DNA from: Bugula neritina
Taxonomy: Eukaryota > Bryozoa > Gymnolaemata > Cheilostomatida > Bugulidae
NCBI GenBank assembly: GCA_964035545.1
Contig: OZ037768.1
Coordinates: forward strand, 5,757,241-5,821,240
Direction of reading: 5' to 3'
DNA: 64,000 bases
Shown: piece after piece, positions 19,160 to 31,635 of the stretch
Numbering within the stretch: the stretch's first letter is position 1
How the letters are laid out: every line of letters starts with the position of its first letter
Translations under genes and position numbers: made by a program
The notes under the pieces: model-generated
Told to the model about the DNA's origin: nothing
The model's input: the letters and a program-made list of their open reading frames with translations, nothing else
The model's database searches: none

Positions 19160-22100
19160 ATGGCTACTGCAACTGATAAAATCTACAAATGTGGCCACTG
19201 TGGGACAACCAACGACTCTCTTGACAGTTTGAAGCAGCATATGCTTGAAGCCCATATGTCAAATCCTCCCAGTCAGCCTAATGCAGCAGCAGGGGACTCT
19301 CTTTCACTGCCTGTGGAAAAGCCTTCCACCAGCTCAGTTGTGAGTGTGCCCAAGCCTGTGCAGCCAACCAATCCCCCTTCTGAGCCGAAACCCGCTGGTA
19401 GATTTAAATGTGGCCATTGTGGTATAATTGTTGCAACTATGGATAAGCTGAAGTCTCACATGCTTACCACACACGTCAATGATCAGACGGGAGAACATGC
19501 TGGTCAGCAAGTAACACCTCCCGTAGCTAAAGGTAACTTCATTACTTTTCTTCTCTTTGCATTTATGTACAGGTTTTTATTATACTGTGCCTATTTTTCT
19601 AATACATGTATTTTGTATATTTCAACTGCAGATCTAGCTATTCTCTCAGTGTAAAGTTTTTTCTAAGAAGAGCTGCATCTATAATCAAAGTATGGATATT
19701 TTTGCCCAAAATAAATAATACTCCATGATCCAGTTTCCATTTTATTTTTTGTAGAAACGCCACCTGGTGGCAAGTCTATGGATGTGAATGATGATATGGA
19801 AGAAGGCGATCTAGGGCATGAAATACAAGCCAATAAAGTCGAATTAAATTTTAGTGTGAGTTTCTATTGTTTAACTAAATAGGTATGTGTTCTCCTAGTA
19901 GTCAGTGAGATAAATTATTTTACATTCATACACTGATAAGTTCCTCATAGGTTTAACACCAAGCCGTTTATCTTTGAGTTGAGTAAATCATAGGAGAGAC
20001 AACTCTTACTTTCAGGCACGAATAATTGTATTGAATACAAGATTCTTTTGCATTCACAAAGTGTGTTTATATTTTTTGCTTCTCAATTCAGGTGATGATC
20101 CCAGATTCTGAGCTGCATATTTTCCCTCGACATGTAGAGCCAGCTTTATATTTCACATGCAAGTACTGCGATTTCAAAAGTAAACAGTACAAGAGTGTGT
20201 CCAATCACGTCGCTGCGTGCCATCCGAAGAAGCTAGCTCCAGCGGTCCGAGCCCAACGGCAAGGTTTGTATGTTATAAGGTGTTGTCTATAGTTCAAAGT
20301 GAAAACATTAGCATGTCTAACTTTATGAGTTGTATACGGTAATTCTATTAACATTTTTATGTCATATTTCTTTTGGGTTTTCAACTTCAGTAATTTTGTT
20401 AGTTGTTCATGTGGGATTTATCCTCTTTGACTGAAAAGGCTGAGTGGCTTAGGTTTATGAAAGGTGATGGTTATTTTCAATCTTATTTTAGAGGAACTCA
20501 AAGGGTTGGACCTTTCTGAGTTAGAAGCTGTTTCGAATGAGAAATATGGCCCTGGAAGAATTCGAACTCGCGTGGTCAAACCTCTGCCATATCCCTGTGG
20601 ATACTGTAACTTGTATGTCTTATTTTGCTTTATTAGCTAGTTTTCTGTACACGCATTGTTGACTATAATAGGTTAATATTTTGGCTAGCTTCTACAGTGC
20701 CATGTATTTAATAGATCATTTGAGACTCAAGTTGATCAGAGTGTCCACCAGCGCTGCCATATTCCTGACAGCAAAGCTATGAGGTGTTGCTTTTGCTCTC
20801 GAGAAGCTCCCGAACATCGGCCCTGGAAGATGTTGTACAGACATATTGTTACAATGCATCCTGGGAATGTCACACCCAAACATCTTTGCAAGTTCTGCGG
20901 TAGGTTGATTTTCATTTTCAGGCCTTTATTTTATATTGAAATGTTTGACTTGTGTGCTATGGTTAGTAAGTTTATTAGAGTAAACTGATAGTCCTAATAG
21001 CAAACTTCACCCACCATATAGTATTAACATAGGGTTATCTTTCTGTTAAATAACTAATTACCCACATATTGATCACTTTTAACTTTAACGTATTTTATAT
21101 ATTAGCTGTCGTAATGACAATGCTGTTGGTGGCAATTTTTTATGCGTCACTGTTCCTGCTACTGACTGCTCATTATGCAATCATGTATAAAGTTGTATCT
21201 GCTATACAGGTGTTGCCTGTATGTTCCCTCATAACCTGAAGATTCACCTCAAAACTGAACATGGTATAGAGGAAGACCCGGCTGACGTTGGTGATGGTGT
21301 GACGTGCGAACACTGTCAGAAGACGTTCAAACACGCCAGCTACCTCAAGTATCACCTTGTAATCCGCCATGGAATTGGTACACCGGAAGAAAAGTGAGCA
21401 AGACTTTTGTGTTTTCCCTATCAACTATTTTAACTCCATTAGCTATTGGAATATTATTGAATTATAGACATTGTTGATTTTAGTAAACATGCTTGTGCTG
21501 TAGAGCGAAGATCACCGCTCAGAGCCAGAGAAAGAAGGAGCAGAAAATAGTAAATAAGCGGCACAAGCCAATGATGACGTGCAAGCTCTGTCCTTACCAG
21601 ACTAATGACCAGTACCGACTCAGAACTCACACTGAAGTCGTTCATCAGGGTGTCAAACGTCATAAGTAGGTGTTAAGGCTTCACTTATTGTAATGTTCAA
21701 TTGAGTTTATTTTCTCTTGCCTTTATTTGTTTCTATTTCTGTAGCATACAATAAACATGCTAGTCCTTCGTGGTGATGAAACTATTAAAGTTTATATTCT
21801 CTTAGCTTTATTTGTTTCCATTTCTTGAGCATGATAGTCCTTCATGGTGATGAAGCTATAGCTTTTGTTTATATTTGCTGTCAAAGTGTGTAGTCTGTAG
21901 TGGGTACAAATGTATGTTGTAGGTGTGGAGTATGCAACACAGCTTTCTCTGATTACTCCACTCTGAGACGTCACATGTGGAGACATAGAGATAGTAAACC
22001 CTACTCCTGTCAGTTCTGTGGCTTCACCTGTATTCAAAGTACCCAAATTAAATCTCACTACAAGAATAAACATGGGATGAGTCCAGCTGATGCTAAGAAA

Positions 22101-23006
22101 CTCATCAGGTGCAGTATAACGCGTAATATCAAATGTTCACTTTTTGCCTCCATGTCCTGATTGGATGGCAGGCTTGTAATTTCAAATTAATGTCAACAGA
22201 CGAATTTTTTGTCTAACTTGTTATATAATAGCTGCTCAAATACATTTGAGGGTAAAACTACCTCTTTCACTCTCTATAGTTTCTCTTATATTTAATATGG
22301 TGATTGAATTGGTGATGGGTACTCGTGCGCCTTAGTTGATGTTTCACCTTTTAGTGTCAATTAATTGCAGACATATCAATGGGCCCCGCCACAGCATCAC
22401 TGGTACTGAGTCTGCGCCCACCACCCAGCAGATCCAGGTTCAGCCAACACATGCTCAGCAAGTGGTCATAGCACAGCAACCTCAGCAGCACCAACAGCAG
22501 CAGCAGCAGGCTACGGTGATACACCCTCAACAGATGGTTCAGGTTCACCAACAGCAGGTGCTGCCTCCACAAGCGCATCAGGTGCACCAGGTGCCTGTCA
22601 GTGGACAGCAACACGGACATAGAACCTATACTGTGTTCAATGATGGCCATGGAATGGAATACACCGACATACAAGCTGTGAGTATACACCTCTTGTCTGT
22701 ATTTTTTACCTTAGCAACTGTAAATTTGTGTGTGTATCATAATTTGTTGCTTATTTGAATTTAAAATTATAGAGCAGTTGATTTGGCGTAAGAAATTTGT
22801 AAGTTGTCAGTCTAAACTGTAGAATATAGAAACACTTGATTTGTAAAAGTAGTTATTTTGACCCCTTGTTGATTCCCAATCATATGTAATACACAAATAA
22901 ATCATACTCTGGCAAGTTTCTCATGTTTGATATTGTTCTATTTCAGCTTGCGGATGCTGCCGAAGGATTACTTGCTGCCGAGCAAATTGTTATTGCCACG
23001 TCTTAA
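19160..23006 (+). CDS. C2H2 zinc-finger protein ZNF-C (ten fingers, polyGln, 616 aa)
   Basis: Third, more diverged paralogue. Exons: 19160-19532, 19755-19855, 20092-20263, 20492-20612, 20715-20899, 21210-21393, 21504-21665, 21923-22108, 22371-22677, 22947-23006; phases close to 617 codons with stop. Two differences stand out. The N-terminal finger is doubled (YKCGHCG and FKCGHCG about 75 residues apart). The intron that splits the second finger in ZNF-A and ZNF-B is absent. The exons of 185, 186 and 60 bp match the paralogue lengths. Exon 9 encodes a Gln/His-rich stretch with a run of five Gln, a possible activation or aggregation-prone segment. The tail is LADAAEGLLAAEQIVIATS. I started at 19160 because the Met aligns with the ZNF-A start; the frame runs further upstream, but across an apparent splice acceptor. 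Confidence 0.87.
21705..21860. repeat. Imperfect tandem duplication in ZNF-C intron 7
   Basis: About 21705-21789 and 21790-21860 share TTCTCTT.GCTTTATTTGTTTC and TAGTCCTTC.TGGTGATGAA, with a small deletion in the second copy. Confidence 0.7.
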
Positions 23007-24639
23007 ACCATTGGACTTTCATTTGTCACCCAAATGCTTTCAATTTTGCTTTCCAGCCTTGTGTAGTTTTGGTTACCACAATGTTAGTTCACCCTACATA
23101 TTCATGCTGGGTACTAAAATGATGTGATGTAGAAGTGTAAATAATATTTAAGCATTGCTTATGTTGATATATTTAGTATGATCCTCTTGCATACCTCTTC
23201 ATGTACATGATTGTTTCTTTTGTAGTTAGTTGTTTATTTACTATTTCTAATCATTTTACGAATTTGTTAAAAAGCATATGCATGAAATATCACTAGTGTG
23301 TTACGGTTAACAATAGTATGGAATTTTATTATGGGACTGTATTATGCACTTCTTCAATTTTACAAATGTTATGATTTAATGCAGATATACGTTTTGATAT
23401 GGAGGTGTTGAATTTTTAGTGTCTGATAATGCTAGCAAATGAAGTATTACTACAGTAGTGGCAGCCTGTGTAACTTATAATATAACAGCATATTAACCAC
23501 ATACTCGCTAGTGACTTCATTCATTTCACAGTAAATCTTCACAAATTTCTCTCTTTTGCTGCGCTGTAAAATCTTCATCACAGGTTAGGAGAGATAACCC
23601 CAGAACTGGTGTCAGGAATATGTTGCTGAGTAGAAGCTAGCATTGCATAACTCTTGTGTTTAGCTGCCATTGGAAGCTAACTAAAAACTTTCCAATACTG
23701 TATGAAAATGATTGTTTCAAATAATACATTTATGCTGAGAGCTAAAATATTTAGTGGGTCAATTTAAAATCAATGCCCAGTTGATAACATTGGGCCGCAA
23801 TTACTCTGGGAAAAACTAACTTGTTTGCTATAAGGTTTTCTCCATGCCATTGAATTATCACAAAATTATGTAGAAAGTGTAGCATTTAGTTTAATGCTAT
23901 TATGCATAATCGCAGGAAATATGTATTTTAAATTATAATTATCACTGTAGATCAGGCTATCAAAAATACTTGGTGTAATAGGATTCATACAGTAAGGCAG
24001 TTTCTTCAAAGCCTTACCCTATATAGCTGATGTATTCTCAGTTAGCACTTTAGTGCCTGCAGTCAATAGCTTGTCTTTTTGGGCTAACTAATGTAGCTAG
24101 TCAGGTTGTTAAAAATATATATTTTGTGCTACTGTCAATGGAATTATAATGTTTAAATGTATAGTATCATGCTACTTAGCTTTTGGCATTTCTAACATCT
24201 CCAGCCTTTTTTCTTTTGATATTTGGGACGAAATCATTGTTTACTGGTCAACCAATCGTGTAGGTTTTTGCACGTGCCAAAGTTTATATTGCGGAGGGTA
24301 GATTTTTTAGAAGCACTCAGTCTCAGTTGAACCTCAATGTTGAGCTTGGTAGACGCCATATACAAGCCATTTTTTAGAAGTTCCATCATCATTGTTTAAC
24401 CTGAATTACATGTTCTCGAAGTTGTTTAGGTATTGAAATTTTCAAATTTGTTAAGTGAGCTAAAAAATTACAACTTTTCTCTTACAGTCGGTGTAATATT
24501 TTTAATAAACTCAAGCCCGTTTAGTTTTACTAAAAGTAAAAGGAAAACAACCAAGTATCAGTATGAAGTATAAGTATTACTTAAACTATAAGTTTTAGCT
24601 GTAACCAATGCCAATGGGCAATAGCAATAGACTAAGGTA

Positions 24640-24935
24640 TGCTCATAGTAATACTAATAATATTAGTAATATTAATACTATAACTATAAGTATAGCAACC
24701 ACAAGTACAAGTAAGAATGAACAGTTCCAAGTTTTTGTTACAAGTACAACTAGACCTAGTAGTAATACTACTACTACTAGAGCTGGTGAAGTACAAGTAA
24801 TACTAATAGTAACTTACTAACAGTTACTAATATTCAGTTACTAATAGTGATACTAATACAGTAATAGTAATACTAATAGGAATACTGAATAATACTAATA
24901 CTAATAGTAATAGTATTGCTATTAGTATTACTAAT
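24640..24935. repeat. TAATACTAATAG simple-sequence island
   Basis: Same word set as 16850-17220. It abuts the left arm of the palindrome, and the same words continue inside both arms. Confidence 0.8.
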
Positions 24936-25390
24936 ACTACAAGACTAGGCGTAAAACTATAAGTATAAGGCCACGTATCATTACTATTAGTATAAGTATA
25001 ACTATTACTATTAGTTTAAGTAAAACATCAACCCACTGTCAACACTCAACACAAACTTGTTCAAGGTGAGCTTGACAATGACGCTCACTTACAGCTACCA
25101 AATGAGTTAAACGTAAAGCAGTATGAGTATTTGTTAGCGAGTTAAACTTGATGTTACTAATAGTATTAGTAACATCAAGTTTAACTCGCTAACAAATACT
25201 CATACTGCTTTACGTTTAACTCATTTGGTAGCTGTAAGTGAGCGTCATTGTCAAGCTCACCTTGAACAAGTTTGTGTTGAGTGTTGACAGTGGGTTGATG
25301 TTTTACTTAAACTAATAGTAATAGTTATACTTATACTAATAGTAATGATACGTGGCCTTATACTTATAGTTTTATGCCTAGTCTTGTAGT
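24936..25390. repeat. 455-bp near-perfect palindrome (227-bp arms, 1-base centre)
   Basis: Arms 24936-25162 and 25164-25390 are reverse complements around G25163. By eye I find one mismatch (24951 against 25375). The palindrome includes both simple-sequence words and about 135 bp of ordinary sequence. No target duplication flanks it. It could be a fold-back element, a recent inverted duplication, or a sequencing or assembly fold-back artefact. Confidence 0.93.
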
Positions 25391-26183
25391 TGCAATTTAA
25401 AGTTAAACATGCACTTAGGCTAATACATACAGGTGCAGTCAGAGTCAATATTTTTGTTGTACTAAGTCCAATGTTTTTATTTTTTAGGCCTAGGTTCATT
25501 ATCATTATTTTTATGATCATGAAATGGATATTCATATTGATATTGCTATTACTGTATTAGGTAGTATTAAGTTGAGCCTCAAACCATATCAGTAGATGGC
25601 TACTCATCAGTATCAGTATGACCTACTGTCCTTTGGCTATGGTTGTTTCTATTACTAATTATTAATAAAAATATTAAAATGTAATCATACAAACTGTCAT
25701 ACGAACTGTTTGAATTATTGTGAGAGATGATGATAATCAGTGCTAGTCAGACTCATGATGATAATCACTTCAAATAATAACCAGTAAACTGCTAAAGTTG
25801 TAAAAACGATTATCCAACAATTGATGGCACATTTAGCTATTCTTTGTAGTGCTATAAACCAAGTTTCAGTAAGTACCTGACTCTCCTCTATGTCGATGAG
25901 TGTTACTATTTGATATGATATATTATATTATACTTTTTTTCTTAAACTTCTTCAAGTAACTTAAATTATTAGTAGGTATGACTATTTGGTCTTTGGTAAA
26001 ATTCTAATCCGCAAAGTTTTAAAAAAGGGAAGTTTTATAACAAACTGATTACAGCTATAGTAGAAAAACTTTTGTTTAATAATATTTCAACTATTGTATG
26101 TTTGATGGCAAAATTAACAATAGGTTGGCTTATCAATAGTCGTGGAAATAGTAAATGGGATAAATTTGATTACAGTTTGGAAG

Positions 26184-29100
26184 ATGGATCAGAGCACAAA
26201 TGAAGCTACTTCATCACCAGCCGGTATGACTACTAGAAAGCGATCTAGAGCATCAATGCAGATAGCCCCATCTTCTACACCAGTAGTTAATACTGATGCC
26301 TCTGTTGCTGGCTCAATTGCAGCATCAACATCTAGTGTAAGAATCTTCTTTCAATATTTCAGAAATATTGTTTGAGGACTCAGGACATATGTATTCTACA
26401 ACTATGCTACACCACCAGCCACACAAATTAGCTGGAGTAGCTTTTATTTTACGTTTGTTGGTAAACTTTGCATAATATGTAGATTGATTGAGTTCTTAGA
26501 ATATTATCATTGGGTTTTGAGAGGCAAAAATAGTTAAATTTAGGTAATTTAATGTTATGAGTTTGCACAAATTTTGTTTTACTATAAATACATATTTCTA
26601 TAGGCTGAGGATGCAACACCCTTGTCTAATGTTGCCCATGCTCCTCGCAAAAAGGCAAGGCTAACACCCACCCTTACCCCTGTGGAGTCTACAGAGTCTG
26701 CTGCCGATACACCAGACACTAGTTTGATACCCGATGCCTCAAATATTTGTGAGGACGGCGTGAAGCCCACTCAACTAAAATATGAGCCAAAGCAAATAAT
26801 CTTGGGAACTCTGCACTGCTATGCACCTTCACACTTAGTACTGAAACCAGATGGTCTTTTGCTATCCATAAAAAGTAAGAGTATTTCAGCCAACTTTTTT
26901 TAATGAGCTGGTGAATTCATTTTAACTAAAGACAAGCCTTAAATAGTGAACTTCAATTTTAATTTCATAAAATATCTGCCAGTTATAAAATCTTAACACG
27001 TTGAACGCTTTTTGAATAATCTTCTGCAACTTTCTGTTAATATTTGGTTTGTGCTTTGTAGCACAGAAAAATGAGAGTGCGGAGGTGGTGCTCACGTTCC
27101 GCTCTATTAATGAATATTTGGTCTGTGACTCTCCAGCACTGCCACTTTTGATCATAAGAAGTTTTGGGTCATTTGGTGAGACGATAAGGGGTGCTCTCCC
27201 TTCATTAAAACGAACAGATGAGTTACTCAGTGCTGATGTGTTTGACCCTCTCTCTTCAGGTGAGTATCTAAATAGGCTATTCATCTTTGGCCATCATTGG
27301 CCTTCTATTACATATAGAGCTCGGACAGGTTTGGGTTTCTGTATTGTTATTAGCTGCCACAAGATTCTTTTCTAATGAAAAGTCTATTTGATTTTTCTGC
27401 ATCTCCGGTTCACAAGCTGTTTTTTTTATATTTCAACTTCTCTAACAGCTGTTTGGAAATTACTTTAGATAATATGGGTGATAGATTGTTATCTCCTTCT
27501 AGCAGTATTTCAAATTTATTTACAAAGTATCTCTAACTTCAGTTAGTTTGATGTCCCCCAAACCAAAATAATTTTGGTTAGAATAAGTATCTATTGACAA
27601 TAATAGCTGTCATTTGCATTTTGGATATAAAGCTCTATAATAGTTAAATTCTGGGCCCGTGTGATTATGTAGTAATAGAAATTGTAGGCTTTTGGTAAAA
27701 TTGTTTTAAATGAAGTAGTTTCTTTGTGACTCTAGTGTTATGCTATGTAACATGTAGCCATTGGTTATAATAACTATCATTCAACACATTTTACGTTGTT
27801 TTAGATAAATGCCACAGTTTCATCATGTTTGAAATGAAGTCAATTGGTGAACTGTGTGATCTCATCTCTAAGCTAATGCATTTCAATGCAAATGAAGAGT
27901 AAGTTGTATTAAATAAATACACTGCTGCTTTTTGCTCTATGTTCATTCGGTTTTGAAACTTTGCTGCAGTGTACCTAATTAGTTTTGATGTGTGTGTCAG
28001 CAGTTATCTTTACTTTCTCCGAGGTTTGGTTATATGATATTGTGCTAGATTATTTCGAAAAAGTTTTCACATGGTAGTGCTAGATAGTATGCAAATGCCA
28101 GAGACAATACCTTTTTATAGATTGTTGAATGCTGAGTAATTAAAACATGCTTTGCAAAAATTTCTCTTTTCCTATTGTATAATTTTTTGACACGTATTTA
28201 TCAACTTGTGGAGGTATACTTACTGACATGTACTTACCTATGAATACTACTTTATGGTTCAGTTTTTCAACTGGTCGCCTGCTGGTGCCTCGATCTATAT
28301 CATTAGAAGAAGCTAAGCGAAAACTTCACTCTACACAATGCGTCGTCTTCAAGTGGAAAGAAATGCAATTAGGCACGTGGAAGTCCAAGCCTTGTGCAGA
28401 TAGTACTGTTCACATGTCAGGCAGCAGGATTAAATTCAAAGCCAACAGTGAGTCTTAAATGTTGTAATGTGCTTTTGATGATTACTGGAAACTACTTTTC
28501 TGCTTACACTAATGTCATTGGGATGCATTATCAGTTTTGTTATCAAGTGTAAAGTATCAATACGTGTTGAACACCCAAGTTTTGGGTCTTGCTATAACAA
28601 GGATTAGTATTTCAATATATGTTGTGTTTAATTTTGTTCCATGTGTGCACAATGTACTTTAGTAGTAAATGTTACACTTTTGTATTTTTCATTTTCTAGC
28701 TGGGGTAGGAGCCGATGTAACTTTGGCAATTCATCTCAATGAAATCAACTCTCTCATGCTATGTGTGGCGCAGGCAAACCCGGTGTTATTTATACGAACT
28801 ACTGAGGCGTTTGGCTGGTCAGCCAGAGATAGGCTTGGCATTTCATCAACCTTTCAACAGGGCAAGGACTACTACAATCCAGACAGTCCAGGTATTGGCA
28901 TGCGTGGTGATTTTAAAGCTATAGTGAATGTGTAATTATTATGCATTACTTAAATTTATTTATCACATTTTTTATTTCTGTTGCAGAAACAAGATTCAAG
29001 TTTATAACATTTAAGCTAGAAAAACAGGGCGTTTCTCGAGAGTCTTGGCAGAACATGTACGAAGTTTCCGGGGAAAGATATTTTACATTTGATCACATCT

Positions 29101-31391
29101 CTTCACGTGTCGCCACAGAGATGCTGCACAAACTTATCTATCAACCAGTGCAGTGTACTTCTGTCAGAGTTGGTGCCAATGAATTTGATGAGATACGAGC
29201 TGTGACCATTCACTTTGACAGTTTATGTATTTGTGGTAAGTAGAAACGTGGTTTCTGGTGGTTTCTGGTATCGGATAGTAATGGTGCGGCGTAGTGGCCA
29301 TCAGCATTTGGACTTTTCGGAGAAATTTCTGGAATGTTTTGACTTTATATTCCAAAAACTTTTTTTGGCTAACTGAAATTTCTTTCAAAGAATGTTATTA
29401 GGAAGTTTTTCTACCCTGTCACTACCTTGTTTAATATTTTTTGATGGAACGTTTTCACTGTTAATTTATTATAATGCTTGGAAGGCTACACGATAAGTTT
29501 AATTATTTGAATAAACTTGGTAATAGCTGTAGTAGAATATAACCCTGATATATGTTATGTTGCATTGCCTTTGCCCAGGTTGCATGCTCGACTCTGTCGT
29601 TACCATGAATATCTGTATTGCTGACATCAAAGAGCTGAGCATATGCTTACATGACAAAGTGCCTGTGCTGTTTGTCAAGACCTCTACTGCTATAAGTGAC
29701 ACTTTAAAGAAAAACATGGCTTCCAGATCTGCGGATGTATTTTTTGATCCCAACTCTAAGGGTAGGCATATACCTCTATCAACCAACGCGTAGATCCTGG
29801 TCTTGAGCTCATTTCGGGTGGGGATTCCCTCAACTTAGCCATGTATTCAGGAAAAATGAACAATTTTTGGTACATCTATTAAGCATTCTGTTGTTGACCC
29901 TTGAAAATTGAAAAAGGCTTAATGTTCCAGTTATATTATACTTTCTTTGAAAGCAGCAATTTTATCAAGCAGTAATATACTGGTTTCACATGGATTTTTC
30001 ATCTTCACATTTGTATGATTTATACCGTTTTAGACATAAAAACACAGTACATAGTGATTGAGCTGAGCACCACGTCAAAGCCCTCCTTGAAGAAAATCCA
30101 TCATACGTTACAGACAGTGTTGAGTAACTTCAATGACCGGTGTAATGTGTATGTATTGTTTATTGAGCTCAAAATTTATTTGCCAAAGTTTTATTATTTG
30201 CATATTAGATGAACTTGCATAGAAATGCATGAGCCAATATGCTAGCCAATTTCTACAGTTACACATTTGGAATATGAAAATTTTAAGCTGTTGTGGAGAA
30301 AAAAAAGTTGTGTCCACAATGTGGACGCTGCGCATGAAAAGTTAACATTATGTACAAGTGAAATGTGAATAATATTGCAGGCCCAGGGAACAGAGGGCTA
30401 ATTTTGTGAAGTTATTGTCCAAACAAAAAGCTGAAGAACTGGTTGCCAAGATTAAGGAGCCACTTCCAGCGAAAGAGTGTGTGTGCGGTGAGCATAGTGT
30501 TATATTAAACTTGAATTTACTTAGAAAGTTACACAGCATATTTGTAATTTGGTTACATATATTTACATGTTACAACAATAGTCGCCATCTAATAATTGTA
30601 GGGAAACAACTACTGGTACATAGCTACATTGATATAATATATTATATAATATTTTTTTCCCATGAAAGGATTTTATATTAAAATAATTGAATTTTACATA
30701 TTGCATTTGTAGGACACATGTGTAAGGTTAATTTAAATATTTGTTTTATGCATAGAGTGAGTTCATGCTAAATGGATAAAAGTAAATCTGAGTTTGAAAA
30801 CAATTACTTAGGAACTATTAACTAGATTACATAAAAACCATTAATAATATAACTGTGGATTGGATTTTGTAGGCAAAAAAGAAGACATTAAACATAGGGA
30901 GGTATGTTTATTTATTTGAGATCTACAATAATGTTAACCCATGTTACAAATATTGCATGACTCTACTGTGTTACAAATATGCGGCTATGCAACTTCTTTT
31001 ATGCTTCTGCGAACTGCACTGAAATAAAATTCATTTACAAATTTTGGATCAACAGTTTTATAGCTTATAAAAGGCAGTTGTAATGTTGTATGATTTTGAT
31101 AATTTCTTCTAAGTTTATAAAAGTTGATAATTGAACTGGTGTTTTTTTTCACAGGAAGTCAAGCAATATGTACAATCGATGACCCAGAGACATGGCTGTA
31201 GCGCATTAGAAAAGATAGCATCAAGAGCTGTTGATTTACAAAAGAAGATCCTGTGCTCCGTGTGTCTTGATAAAGATTGTCAAATAGTGTTTACTTGTGG
31301 TCACATGATATGTGAAAGATGTGATCAGTCGTTACGTAAATGTCATATCTGCCGAATGAAAATATTGAAGAGGATTAAGATTTTTATGTGA
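26184..31391 (+). CDS. RING-finger protein with three tandem ~150-residue modules (670 aa)
   Basis: Probable nuclear ubiquitin or SUMO-targeted E3 ligase; family not recognised. Exons: 26184-26336, 26604-26874, 27062-27259, 27805-27898, 28263-28447, 28700-28891, 28987-29235, 29579-29761, 30034-30148, 30381-30487, 30873-30901, 31155-31391; phases close to 671 codons with stop. Residues 1-110 are Ser/Thr/Ala-rich with basic clusters TRKRSR and PRKKARL, likely nuclear signals. About 110-560 hold three similar modules. Each has a beta-like strand, the pattern I..L...P.L.I+(S/T), a FDP.S or YNPDSP turn at an exon end, and a hydrophobic strand plus helix. This could be a repeated PH-like fold, perhaps related to that in SENP6/7, but that is speculation. 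A helical linker leads to a C3HC4 RING at C626, C629, C640, H642, C645, C648, C655 and C658. It ends KILKRIKIFM, the short tail style of IAP and Mind-bomb RINGs. Exon 11 is a 29-bp microexon. Confidence 0.85.
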
Positions 31392-31587
31392 GCAGGTTTT
31401 TTTACATGTATATATTCTTCTGTACTCTCTTTGTTTGCTACATGAATTGCATCCCTTATAAGCTTTGAGATTCACATCATGAGTTTATAACAACTTAACA
31501 TAAAAAAGTGCATCAAGACATTTATTAGTTTTTATTGTAGATTATTTTATTTCTTGTCAATAATTTAACTGCGCATAAAATATATAA

Positions 31588-31601
31588 AATAAAGTTTTAT
31601 T
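31588..31601. terminator. Two-way poly(A) signal AATAAA-GT-TTTATT
   Basis: AATAAA at 31588-31593 lies 197 bp after the RING-gene stop. TTTATT at 31596-31601, which is AATAAA on the minus strand, lies 35 bp after the VPS25 stop. The two hexamers are two bases apart. It is the only evident signal for either gene. Confidence 0.7.
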
Positions 31602-31635
31602 TTTTGTATAATAACATGTTGATAAATAAATGTAG

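Larger units (their letters stand above)
23007..26183. other. Spacer between ZNF-C and the RING gene
   Basis: A 3.2-kb stretch with no supported gene. 23007-24600 is plain AT-rich DNA, probably including the ZNF-C 3' UTR. 24640-24930 is simple sequence. 24936-25390 is a large palindrome. 25400-26183 precedes the RING start and should hold its promoter; TTGATTACAG at 26176 looks like a 5' UTR splice acceptor. Confidence 0.6.

Noticed and set aside
22357-22689. 110-codon minus-strand frame, Leu-rich
   Set aside because: Shadow of the CAG-rich polyGln exon of ZNF-C on the other strand.
27049-27284. Minus-strand frame overlapping RING exon 3
   Set aside because: The plus-strand exon has matching splice sites and phase; the minus frame has none.
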